From assembly GCA_037447655.1 (NCBI GenBank), contig JBBHKE010000605.1, positions 26,069 to 90,068 of the forward strand: a DNA stretch of 64,000 nt. Direction: 5' to 3'. The position numbers and the translations under genes are program-made. Under the pieces are notes generated by a model. That model saw only the letters and a program-made list of their open reading frames with translations. It did not search any database and was not told where the DNA came from. The stretch's first letter is position 1, and each line of letters opens with the position of its first letter. This document shows, one piece after another, positions 44,306-55,670 of this stretch. The stretch is from Zygnema cylindricum (taxonomy: Eukaryota > Streptophyta > Zygnematophyceae > Zygnematales > Zygnemataceae).

Positions 44306-45837
44306 ATGTGACAGCTGGTCGCCTAATCTTTTTTTTTTTTTTTTTTTTTTTTTTTTGGAGTGGGAATAGGGAAGCTCTTGAAGTAGAGGAGCGAACTTTT
44401 TTCATCATTTTTTTTTTTTGTATTATTTATTTATTTATTTGTTTAATGTGTTTGGGCCGCGCCTTTTTTTTTTTTTTTTTCGTTTTTTTTTTTTTTTTTT
44501 TTTCATATATAGCTTTTGCTAGGTCCAAAAGGAAAAAAAAAAAGAAAAAAAAGGTAAAGGGGACTCTTAGGGTTTTTATGGGTATTTTTAGGGTTTTTAT
44601 AGGGATTTTTTTTAGGGGTTTTATAGGGATTTTTTTTTTAGGGTTTTCAGGTGTTTTTCTAGGGCTTTTTTGGACAGGAAATCATCCTTCCCTGTACCAT
44701 AAAAAAAATTAGAATTATCAATTAATAGTGCGGTAAAGGGGTATAAACTATAAAAGGGATTTAAAAAAACTAATATTTCAATTTTATTTTTGTTTTTAAA
44801 ATGTAGAGAAAGAAAATGAGAGCTCACCTTTTTTTTTTTTTTTTTTTGGGAAAGAGCCCTTACTTTTCTTCGGTCAGTTGAAGGCCTAAAAAATATGGAA
44901 GAGAGGGAGAGAAAGAGAGCGAGAGAGAGAGAGGGAGAGGAAGAGGGAGGGAAAGAGAGCGAGAGAAAAAGAGAGGGAGAGGAAGAGAGGGAGAAAGAGA
45001 GAGAGAATTGAGGGAGAGAAAGGGAGAAAAAGAGTTTAAAGTTTGTAAAATAAAGTGTGTAAATTTGAATTAAAGTAAAAATGAAAAAAAAAAAAAAAGT
45101 AGCAAATTTTGAGAAGAAAATTGTAAAAGAAAAGGTGGAACAAAATAAAAAATTGTACCAAAAGACAAAAGAAAATTGAAATTGTCACATTTTGAGAAAA
45201 TGTCGAACATTTGATTTAGTGTTGACATTTTTACCCTTTTTTTCTGTTTTTATTTTCAAAATTGTTTCACTAAAATAAAATTTGTGATATATTCTTCTTC
45301 TATGGTTTTTTTTGCAGAATAATAACCTTAAAAAAAAAAATATTCTTTACTTCGACAGTCAGATATATTTTTAATTTATTACCTGCCCTAAAAAAACATA
45401 TTTTTTTAAAACAAATTGATTATTTTCTACAATCCTTTACATTGGTTCCAATATATATTGTTTTAAATAAATCCCTTCAAGTTTTCTAAAGACAACAATT
45501 CATTTGTAAAAAAAAAAATCTAACTGAGGATTTTTTTTTTTTTTTGAAATGAGAAATTTTATACTAACTACTCGAATTTTCTTTCCCCCAATTTTTTTCT
45601 TACTGGTATTTAAACATAAGTCAGTAATTACTAATAATGAAAAAAGTAAAAAATAAAAAATAAAAATAAAATAAAAAATAATGAAAAATATGACAAAAAA
45701 CATGACATTACTATATTTTCTCTTTAAAAAAAAACGCAAGCCTCAAATGTACCAAAAAAAATAATTAAAAAAAATACAAAATAACAACGATTCAGAATTT
45801 GTTGAAAACAAAACGTATGCATGAGAAAAAATAAAAG
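44306..45837. other. Low-complexity intergenic DNA
   Basis: Poly-T/poly-A runs, degenerate TTTAGGG-like repeats (GGGTTTTTATGGG..., about 44565-44665), a GA-rich block (44900-45010) and AT-rich sequence to 45837. No gene, RNA or transposon is recognised. ORFs such as 44293-44712 and 45500-45739 are Phe/Lys-rich by-products. Confidence 0.6.
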
Positions 45838-45839
45838 TT

Positions 45840-46258
45840 AACGCAAAATCACAACCTTGTAGCTTCCGGGGGAGAAATTTGTAAAATGAGAGGTTTCACA
45901 TGTTATTCCTTTGCATCGGATTGATATATATGTGTGCCACCATTGCTGGTGGTGTTGCTGCCGATATCGTCCTCGACAATGGAGTTCCTCGAGATATGGC
46001 TCCTCCCTTTTCTCCCTCCATGACAATTTCCTCCCCTTCCTCACTATCCTCAGTGATAGTGACAGTGGAGGTACCAGAAAAACGTGTACCTCCTAACCCT
46101 GGTGGTGGTGGGCACCGAATATGTCCGGATACTATGCCCCATAGGTGCTTCTCAAAGAAAGCCCCTTCCATCATCATCTCCCATTAAAGAAAGTCTGATC
46201 CATCAAATATGAGCACCCTAAAGGGTGGGCCCATAACCTGAAATTTTGTGGCTTCCAT
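45840..46258 (-). pseudogene. Truncated gag of Copia element F
   Basis: From the ATG at 46258 (inside the LTR): MEATKFQVMGPPFRV, a TAA where the family has TAT (before WEMMMEGAFFEKHLWGIVSG), and an acidic stretch. It breaks off after a NNM...NLSFYKF remnant of the NNMVAKHFILRHL block. The primer-binding site GGTTATGGGCCCACC (46224-46238) is intact. Homology stops at about 45840, close to where E also stops. Confidence 0.8.
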
Positions 46259-46905
46259 TAGCCCACAGAATATGCAGCTTGTACTAAGCCTCTAGGATAA
46301 TATTTTCCACTTTGACTTTCCCACTGAATAAGTGCCATACTGGCACACCCTCACCCCTCACCCAATATACTGACCACCCTCACCCATGTGAGGGCCCGAC
46401 TCCCTTGAGCCTAACGCATAAAGAATCATTGAATTTGCTCCCTTGAGCAGTGAGTTACCAATGGTCAAAGGTGACTTATAAATACAAAAACTTCCTTAGA
46501 GAGAGGCGGCTCAAAAATGCCTAAGTCCTGTGACGCCTACTCACACATACCTACTACTAAACCCTAGGCCAATCATAGGACTGTACAGTACAAGAAGGTA
46601 CAGTGGCCGATGTACTTCTTGTACGGCCATAGTACGGCGTGGCCTTCCAGGTGACAGGGAGCCATGGTTCCTCCTCCCGTCTTCTCCGATGTCCAATGGT
46701 ATACTGACACGTGGCATCCCATAACGTCTTCTCCGAAAGCCACCAAAATGTCCATTCCGGGTTGGCGGCTGCAGCGATGGCCGTCCGATCAAGGTAATTT
46801 ACATGGCCGAGATTTACGTCCGTGCATGACGTCGTAATGTGAACGCACGCCGTCGGTTCACATGCGACTCGAAGTCTTTTTACTCCGTTAATATACAAAT
46901 GTGGA
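46239..46905 (-). repeat. Partial 5' LTR of Copia F
   Basis: Runs up from the LTR end TGAAATTTTGTGG at 46239 through blocks shared with the 1820-3120 LTR (ATGGTTCCTCCTCCC, the CACGTGGCA region, GGCCGTCCGATCAA) and fades at about 46,905. The expected TGTTGAAATT start is not found. The exact upper edge is uncertain. Minus-strand ORFs at 46541-46898 are LTR sequence. Confidence 0.65.
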
Positions 46906-47176
46906 GGTATTTGGGAGGTTAATTTTCAAGAGTTCCTCAATTACTTGTGGTCAACGCTCTTTCAAGAGACTGGGCCTTGAGAACCCCTCCCCCTTCAGTT
47001 ATAACTTCTTCTCCTTACTTCTTATTATTATCGACGTTTACATGCTTCTTTCCTGACTTTCCTCTTTTTTATCGGCAATGTTTATCTTACTTCTTTTTTT
47101 TGTCAATGTTTATCTGTGGCTTTACAGCAATTGCGATCTTCTATCATCCTTCGATAGACTATTGCTGTTATAAATT

Positions 47177-47602
47177 ATGACGCGTTTCCTTTTTAGGGTT
47201 TTTGAGGGTTTTTTAGGGTTTTTTATGACGCGTTTCCTCCCTTTCATCACGTCTTTCCTCACTTTCGATTGCCTATTCCTGTTATGCTTTTTTTTAGGGT
47301 TTTTGAGGGTTTTTTAGGGTTTTTTATGACGCGTTTCCTCCCTTTCATCACGTCTTTCCTCACTTTCGATTGCCTATTCCTGTTATGCTTTCGCTTGGCA
47401 GTTTAACTTTTACTAAATCTTTACCTATTATTGAGAAGGCAAGACTTTATTAAAAAGCGCAAATGGACAGTTAACTTTTATTAGATTTTTAACCATATTG
47501 AGAATGCAATACTTTACTAAAAAGCTCAAACGGGCAGTTAACTTTTGTTAGATTTTAACTATATTGAGAAGGCAATACTTTATTAAAAAGCGCGGTGGTA
47601 AA
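47177..47602. repeat. Two adjacent tandem-repeat blocks
   Basis: Block 1 (about 47177-47391) is two copies of a 101-bp unit containing TTTAGGGTTTTTGAGGG and ATGACGCGTTTCCTCCC. Block 2 (about 47398-47602) is three copies of a 65-68-bp unit containing CAGTTAACTTTTATTAGAT and GCAATACTTTATTAAAAAGC. 46906-47176 and 47603-48252 hold no recognised gene; the ORF at 47711-48055 is a Phe-rich hydrophobic stretch without support. Confidence 0.7.
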
Positions 47603-48252
47603 CCATTTGAATCCATGGGAACAAAAAGGGGCGACAATGCCAAGACTGAAAATCTACATGTGGAGGGAAGCAACTAAAAAGAAAAAGCTGGGAAACAAAA
47701 CAATTTAACGATGTTGAGGTTTGGTTATGAAGTGACGGTTTGGGTACACTATTTTGTCCTCACTTTTGTGATTGTTGCTCTTTTAGAACATATTTTGTTG
47801 TCACGCCTTTTGACTCTATATGTTCTTTTCTTTTGCACTGCTTTGTCGTTTTGCCCACTTCCCTCCATGTTCAGTTTTTTTTTGAGTTTCTTTTTTGCGA
47901 TCCACTTTCTTTTTCTGGTTCCCACTTACTCAAATAGTTTACAGTCGCGGTTTCTTCATAACGTCTTATATGATACATTGAAACGTTATAAAAATGTCTT
48001 TTCCATACCAGTTTTTTTTGCTTTTCTTTTCTTTATTTTTCTTTTTCAAGATTGACTAGGTGTACTCACTTTTCCTTCAAATTAATGTCAATTGCAAATT
48101 ATAACCCCATCGACTTTTAAAAATCATAATAAAAACATTAACGTCAACAATTTCCCTCGATTTTCTTACAAAACTTAACTTTTTTCCTTTTATATTAATC
48201 GAAACAAAACAACTAAAACTCCCTTTTATTCCTTTCCTCTTTATTCTACTAT

Positions 48253-51200
48253 TTATTTACTCCTCACTGGACGCCCTCGAGAACTCCCTCCTCCTCTCGA
48301 TTTCCTCGGAGCCGGTTGAAAAGTCCTTTCTGAACTTCTCGATCTTCTTCTCTCTCCATATCTCTCTCCCTCCCCTCTCTCTCCCTCCCCTCTCCCTCCC
48401 ACCCTTCTCTCTCCCATCCCTCTCCCTCCCTCCCCTCTCTCTCCCCCCCCTCCGGGCTGTGACCCTCTCACTATTCCTTTCGAAGCTCCACGACCTCTCG
48501 ATGGAGACCCAAATTTAGGACCAAATTTAGTACCCATTTTTGAGCCATATTTAGTATCTATTTTGGAACCGAATATTGGTTTTCCGTTGAAGGATCTTAC
48601 CGTTCCATCCCCTTTTACGAACTTTCCTTTCAGTTTCCTTTTTTCCTCGATTTCGTCTTTTTTCATCGCCTCCATTTTTCCTCTATCGTTTGTCAAATTC
48701 TCGAGTGAACCTCCTTTACTAATTGCGGTTTCTATTTGTTTTGATAAAATGTAATCCCGTTTTGTTACCAAGCTCGTAATTTTACCTGCGAAAGTACTTT
48801 CAAGGAGATATGATATTTTATAATTTTCTTAAAAAAAGGAAAAAACATCCAAAGAAAAAGAGTATATATACGCATGCAAAAGCAGGAAAGGGAAAAAATA
48901 CGGGATAACAGAGACATAAAAATACATAACAACAGAGGGAAAAAATGTAAGAACAGAAAAAATACACAATAACAGATACAAAAAAATACATCATAAAAGA
49001 GACATGAAATTTTGAATGCTGGAAATACCTTTGGCTCCCATTCGAGCCGTCCTTCCAGTTCGGTGAAGATAATCAATCTGTAAAAAAACCAAAAAACCAA
49101 AAAAAAAGAAAAAAAAGAAGCAAAGAAAAAGCAAATAAAAAATCAATTTTGATTTTTTCAGAGATTCACATACTCATTTTAGTTACAAGACAAATCGGCA
49201 CACAAATACATTCTAAATTCAGCATTAGATCTGATCTACTATGAAAAAAAATTATAACGCGATTTTTGCAATATAAATATACAAATATTAAACATTTTTC
49301 GAAATATAATGCCAATATTTTTGCATTTAGAAAGGACAATACACCTGTTTTATGACAAAAATACAACATTCACATTCCATAATTTTTCAAAAACATACCG
49401 GAATTTAATAGTTTACCGAGTTTTTAGGAAATTAATAGGCTGTAATATAAAAACAAAGACTTCCCACGACATATTATTTTCAGAAACATGTCGGTTTTCT
49501 TAAAACTTACCGAGTTTTGAGGGAAATCAAACATAATAACATGATCTACTGTGAGATCGAGTCCTCGAGCCGCCAAATCCGTGCAAACAAGAACCGGAAT
49601 ACGTCCAAAAGTATCACTTTCCATGTCTTCAGTTTCGTCCGGAGTTCCTCTAAATCGGTTCAGATTCTCGACTCTATACAGAGAAAAGGAAAAGGAGAGC
49701 AAAAAAGGGAGAGAAAAAAACAAGCCAAAAGTATCACTTTGAATGTTTTCAGTTTCGTCAGGAGTTCCTCTAAATCGGTTCAAATTCTCGACATTAAACA
49801 GAGAAAAGGAAACAAAAAGCAAAATAGAGAGTCCTAACATTCGGATCTCACGGAAACCTACCTCTCACTTGCCGGAACTTCTCCGTGGTAGTTAACTGTT
49901 TCTATGTTGTTGTCGTTCAGAAAATAGTCGACTGCCCGGCAAGACTGAATCGTATTACAAAAAACCATAATTCGATGGCCTTTAGCCAGACTTGTTTGCA
50001 AAACCTGCAAAAATACAAACAGGTATTGTTTAACAATATCAAAAATTAATTTTAAAAGACCCATTTTTCTTAAAGTCATCGTCGTGTACATAAAATAAAA
50101 CCGTATTTCCTCAACGTCATTGGGAATTGTATAAAAAACATATGTTTCTCAACATATCAGGAGTAATATACAAAACATTGTTTTCTAAACATGAACAGTA
50201 ATTATACAAAAGCCCTAATTTCCTCAACATCATCATTAATCGTATCAAACAAACGTTTCTTTCAAAATCATTGGCGACACACTCTTTTAAATGTTATCTT
50301 AAGTGCAAAATAGAGTATTTAATCACTACTACACTAACATACATTCCCAGTCAAAGAAAAAGACAATTGAAACCATATTTTCCTAATGTCATCACAAGAT
50401 GCGTCAAACAAGATGACACTTTTTAAACAAAGAACACAGAAAAAACCTCCTTTACTGTCCCACCATTCCCGATATCCTAACAGAGCCACAGAACTGGAAG
50501 GAACTGATAGAAAAAACAATCGCTGAAAACAAAAAAGAGGAAAAGAATAGTTTCCACACCTGTGCGACAGTATCCAACTTATTTTCATTTCCTGCAACAG
50601 GGAGGAAGTCATGACGAGCTGTCGCAACTTTTTTGTGTAAACTTGACGTCCGAATGTGGTGAATTCCAGGAAACTCCTCATCCAATAACCGTTGAATAGA
50701 CTGAAATTTACCCATTCCAGAACAGATTTAATTCTCCAACATTCCTCTTCCTCTCACAAATGAGGGAACCATCAAAGCCACAAAGATGACAAAGAGTTAT
50801 TTCACTGCAAAGAACCTCCCAACTACTTCATGGGCGAATTGGATTCCCTAACACGCCCTCGAATGCCTCCAAAAAGACTAGTTAACAAAAACCTATCTTT
50901 TTCACACCAATTCTTAAATTTGACAAAAAGTCTAGTCTGTCTGACCCATGAAAGAATATCGAGCTGGCATGCATCGGTTTAGTTTTCCAAAAAGAGGGGA
51001 ATCAAAACTCCTTCATGCCCGCCAAAAAAAGGGAAAATTCTTCAAAAAAACAAAAATACACAATATCAACTTCACACGTGGATCTAAACTAAGCATTTCT
51101 CATAATAAAAACTGAAAGGTATCGGTTATAACTGGTAAATATAAAAACATAAGCATATTAGACATTTGTGCACTTAAATGTATGTTGTATTTGTTTATTA

Positions 51201-54200
51201 ACTGAGTCATGATTGGCAAATAAGCCCTACCTTGGTGATAGTTGCCGTTACTAACAGTGTCTGAAAGGGAAGACCCCCAAGCTCTTTACTTCGGCTTCGC
51301 AGAGGGAGAAGAATTTTACGAACATCAGGCCCAAAACCTCGATCAAACATAGTGTCTGCTTCATCTAATACCTGAAACAAAATTTTAAAAACAAAAAGGA
51401 ATGTTGAATGGACTGAATGCAGAATACTTGGAATAAATTAAAAAGTGGAGGGAGGGGACAGTCATCTCAAGAGACTATCATCAAATAGAAGTGCAGGAGA
51501 CATTTTTTGTAAGACACTAGAACAGAGGTGGATCTAAAAAATAAAATGATAACCATTATACAAGCATTTTTGCTTTCAATTCTTAGGTAATCATAATGTT
51601 GAAGGTCGGTTTGTTGAGTTTAAATTGGTTAAACCGGATTTTTCTTCGGCTTTGATCGCCTTGTTTTTTTGCAGGCAGTAATGAAATCGATTCCTGGGTT
51701 CTCCGAGAGTGTGTATTTTTGTGTCTTCAGAGGGATTGCACTTATGTTTCTGCTCATAAGCTTATTTTGGACTTGATGACGGTGTTGATGATGATGATGA
51801 TGACGGTAATGAGAATATTAACGCTTTCAAATACGTTTTTAGTTCATAGGTAACTGTACTCAAAATTGATTCGTCCTTGTACGGCATTTATGTGACATTT
51901 GCAAGAGAACTTTTGACAACGAGTGATTTTTTTTTAGATGAGTAAGCACAAGTATGAGCTAGTGAACACAATTTGAATGAGAGCAGTGAAACAGAAGTGA
52001 GGACTTACTCTCTTGGATTGGATAAAGATTGAGCAAACTTGGATGGTAATTTGTCTTTGATGAAGTATAATGGAAGAAAGTGAACCTACTAATATACATG
52101 TCCTAAGTTCAACAACAATAATAAAGGTGACAGTGTAGACCTCAACACGGGTTCTGAATAATTATGAGCTTTCACTTTCGATGTAGATTCTTTGCTTTCC
52201 TGATTTGTTGTACATTTTCTTGAGTAATGCCTAGGTGGTTAGCAACATTTACCATGTGAGGGGTCTGTCTAAATCTGATGGCATTTAAGATTTATCTCAT
52301 TTTGATACATTGACTAGGAACAACAAAATAACTGGCACATAGTGATAACAAGAAGGACGAGATTTACATCATTATACATATAGTGCCGTAACGCAAAAAA
52401 CAAATCTACTACTACTTCACAGTTGACAAGCCCATTTCTCTGCTCAAGAGCCCTTCACCTCCAAAATCGAACCCAGAGTTAATCACAAGCATCTTTTTTT
52501 CTCCAAAACCCTAGCAAGTTACGAACCAAACGTGTACTCACCACATACTTGACATCACTGTAGGACAAATTCCCTTCCTTGATGTGCATCATAAGCCTCC
52601 CTGGAGTTCCCACAACAAGATCCAATGGAGTATTCAATGCGTCCTGTTGAGGTCTCATTCGACCACCACCGCTAATCATAGCTGATCGAAACCGGGCGTG
52701 ATGACATATTGATTTGGCAACTTGAAGAACCTGTCAGCGATAGTTGAAATAAACAATGGAACTTCAACTTTCACAACATTTTAACAACATTTTGACAACA
52801 TTTTACTTCCAGGCGTATATCATTAGACTGCTTAAGTCATTTACTGAGATAAACACTGGGGATTTGAACATTCTGACAGCATCCACTCATAAGCGCTTAT
52901 GATTAGGCTGCTAAGGTCATTTGTTGAGACAAACATTGGGAATCTGAACATATTGACAACAAACCCATATAATTAAACTGCTGACGTTCTTTATTGAGAT
53001 AAACAACGGGGATTTGATCATTCTGCAACCAGTTTGACTTCCAAGCACATAAACATAGTCTTCTAAATTTCACATTCTGTGACCATTCTGACTTCAAGGC
53101 ACGTACAATTAGACTGCCGAAATCATGTTATGCAACCATTCTACCATCTATTATATCCAAAGTCACAATGCAGGTAATATACTTCTATTGCAAATGCATC
53201 TGTCATGAACAACATAACATAAGATAAACCCATCGTTTAGCATCCGATAGCTAATGCTCGTTGAATTCCTTCCATCACTAAAGAAGAGGGCACTTTAGGA
53301 TTATTTCAGGGCAGTTTGGTGGCTGCTTTCAAAATTGAGTTATACTCAGTCATTTTTCATTACTGAACATTCGTGAGAATAAGATTTTTCTTGAATTGCA
53401 TAGCACTCACCTGTTCGGCTAATTCCCTCGTAGGACAAAGAACAAACGCCCGTGGTTTACGAGGTTTTGTGGCTCTCCCACTCTCCAGCTCATCCTTTCT
53501 CAAGAGCTGCATTTGCACCACATTTGCCATGCTTTAAAAAACTAATATGTGGTGAGAAAACCACCAAATGACAAAATGCGGTGAAAAGGCCAGTTGAAAA
53601 AATGTGGCGAGAAAACAAACTGATTAAATGTGGCAATTATTTGTGATACACAACATGTGAATAAACGTAGGAAAACCGCAGAAGAGTACTGAATTTCTCA
53701 AGACCTGCAATTGCACCACGTTTGCAACACTTTCAAAACTAAAATTTTGTGAGAAAACCACAAAATGACAACAGGCGGTGAAAAAACCAATCGACCAATG
53801 TCAAACAAACATGGAGGAGGAAAAAAAAAGAAGGAGAAAACATAAAGTGAAAAGTAAAACAAAAAGTGACAAGAAAAACGCAAAATGAGAAGTAAGAGAA
53901 AAGGCGAGAAAAAAAACTGACCTGTACCAAAGGCAAAAGGTAAGCGAGAGTTTTCCCCGAGCCCGTATGTGAAGCCAGGACAGCTGTCTCTCCTCTCAAA
54001 ACTGACGGAATTCCTAAGGCTTGAATTTCTGTCGGTTGTACCAATTTCAGATCATTTGCTGCGGCAAGAAGCTCCTCACTCAACCCTAATTCGTCAAAAG
54101 TCGATGGTAATCCACTCTCAATGTTACTTGGTGAAGGAAAATTTGCCTTCTGAGGATTGGCAGTAGGAAAAGAAACACCTTCATTTAGTAACTGTTGTCC

Positions 54201-54590
54201 CCGGAGACGCTCCAGAGGCGTCAGAGAAGACAAAATTTCTTCGGACTGTACTGGCTGTAATGATGACTGTATAGGGTTTTGAGTCAGTCTAAGAGCTCGT
54301 CGTTGAAGTCGAGAACGTTTAAGAAGGAGAGAGGAGGCAACTCCGTCGTCTAATTTAGGGTTAAAGGAGGTAGAGAATTGGCGACAAAAGGGAGTATTAC
54401 GGAGGGAAGAAGTGGAAGTAGGTGAAGGGAAAAAGGTAGTAGTAGCCATGGACACGTGGTCAACTAGTCCAAGGGCTTCTGAATGTAAACAAGAAGAGAA
54501 GGTAGTGCCACGTGGCAGGTTGTGAATGGAGGAAGAGAAACAAAACCTTAGTGAGCGCCCAAGGGCAGCTGAGAAGGCAGGAGAGCGCAT
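48253..54590 (-). CDS. RH39: DEAD-box RNA helicase, RH39-like (9 exons)
   Basis: My exon model, 5' to 3', is 54590-53922, 53506-53411, 52730-52542, 51371-51231, 50700-50560, 50004-49862, 49673-49511, 49077-49029 and 48785-48253: 707 residues with all phases consistent. Motifs are: Q region ([16 protein letters not shown]), Walker A SHTGSGKT 207-214, PTRELAEQ 248-255, DEAD 321-324, TAT 360-362 (usually SAT), TDLAARGLD in exon 7, and HRTGRTAR 519-526. The first 100 or so residues are Ser/Arg-rich and look like a plastid transit peptide. Arabidopsis RH39/NARA12 acts in the chloroplast 23S rRNA hidden break; orthology is inferred. The Gly/Arg/Glu tail (about 610-707) is purine-repeat encoded. An alternative in-frame ATG is at 54449. 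A minus-strand AATAAA is at 48245-48240. Confidence 0.88.
49731..49803 (-). pseudogene. Decoy partial duplicate of helicase exon 7 in intron 6
   Basis: Repeats the first 70 or so bases of exon 7 (49673-49604) with its upstream intron edge. It still reads [15 protein letters not shown] then SDTFG where exon 7 reads [15 protein letters not shown] then SDTFG. The copy then runs into T-rich intron sequence. Its acceptor is ruined: the true site reads TGTATAG|AGTCGAG and the copy TGTTTAATGTCGAG, with no AG. It is a tandem duplication within the gene. Confidence 0.85.
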
Positions 54591-55670
54591 AGATAGTTTG
54601 AGAATTGAGACTTAGAGAAGCTTGGGAGGGAACTTTCTGAACTGTATAGTTAAAAAATATCAGAAGTTCGCGGGCAGAATTTTTGAACTTTTCGAGTCCC
54701 GGGCAGGTTTCTATGTAGCCTGTTCTGTCTATTGAACCGTGAGTTACAGTTTTAGTTCGTTTCAACAACTCAGATTATGCCACCTGTTCTGACTTTTATA
54801 GAACCAGATCCGGCGGCTCACAAACAGGGGATTTGTAAATCTTGGTTTTCAAAAAAGTTTGTACAGGCAGCCTGGTGCAATACAAGACATTACAAACCGA
54901 CCTTTTTCGATTTTATCCAGATTGTACGGACCAAGTATAGCATGTAACAAGACGACAAATTTTCGTACATCCTAAGTTCGAGGGTGACGCAAATTGTACT
55001 CTACAAATTTGCGATTCCTTCGTACGGTTGGAACTTAGGCAGTACGACGCTAAGTTTTACAGGAAAACGACAGGAAAAAACCCTTACTTATGCACATGGG
55101 GACACACCCTTAGAGAGGCGGACCCGGATTTCAGGTGTCCCTATGTGTAAGGGTACGGCCCCATGTACTTGTAACTTAGCGAACTTTAGAAACGAGCGAA
55201 AATTTCATGCGGAGAACTCACGAGCAACGGTACACCGTGTTAGTGTTAATATTTTTTTCGCCACTTAAATAATATTTTCTACGTACACACTTGTCCGATT
55301 TTCAATTTGAGACCGCCAATCGGAAGCTGAGAATCCTACCTTTCTTTCACAACCGTCAGATCCACAATCGGACAGTGTGTACGGAGAAAAAATATATTTT
55401 AAGTGGCGAAAAAAATATTGACACTAATAACGATACACGGTGAAGTTTGGACTTTGGAGGTTTCATGGTGGAGGACTGGAAGTTTGACGCGGCGGCAAGA
55501 ATTTAGCCGGACGAAGTTTTCTCCCATCGGAGTTTCGCACGGAATACTAAATTGCACGATACTCGTACAAAATTTACGCACTTTTAGAACGTAGGCTGAT
55601 GATGAGAGTTGAGACCACTGACAAAAATATCTTCATTTAATGACACCCTGTCGTCCTCTTCTCTCCTTAT
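54591..55670. other. Divergent intergenic region between the helicase and isomerase genes
   Basis: 1080 bp shared by the two divergent genes. It contains DNA-element debris (54800-55140) and the MITE copy at 55231-55442. The flanks CAGATCCGGCGG (54805) and GGCGGACCCGGATTTC (55117) look like one sequence split by an insertion; the joined form occurs on the other strand at about 40755-40785. No clear TATA box is seen for either gene. Confidence 0.5.
55231..55442. mobile_element. MITE/foldback, copy 4, in the isomerase 5' flank
   Basis: 212 bp. The left end is TACACCGTGTTAGTGTTAATA and the right end TATTGACACTAATAACGATACACGGTG. The arms share TTTCGCCACTTAAA and GTACACACTTGTCCGA with their complements. 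It ends 228 bp before the isomerase ATG, so it probably lies in that promoter. Confidence 0.65.

Noticed and set aside
44293-44712. 139-codon Phe/Lys-rich ORF
   Set aside because: Poly-T and poly-A runs; no start context or homology.
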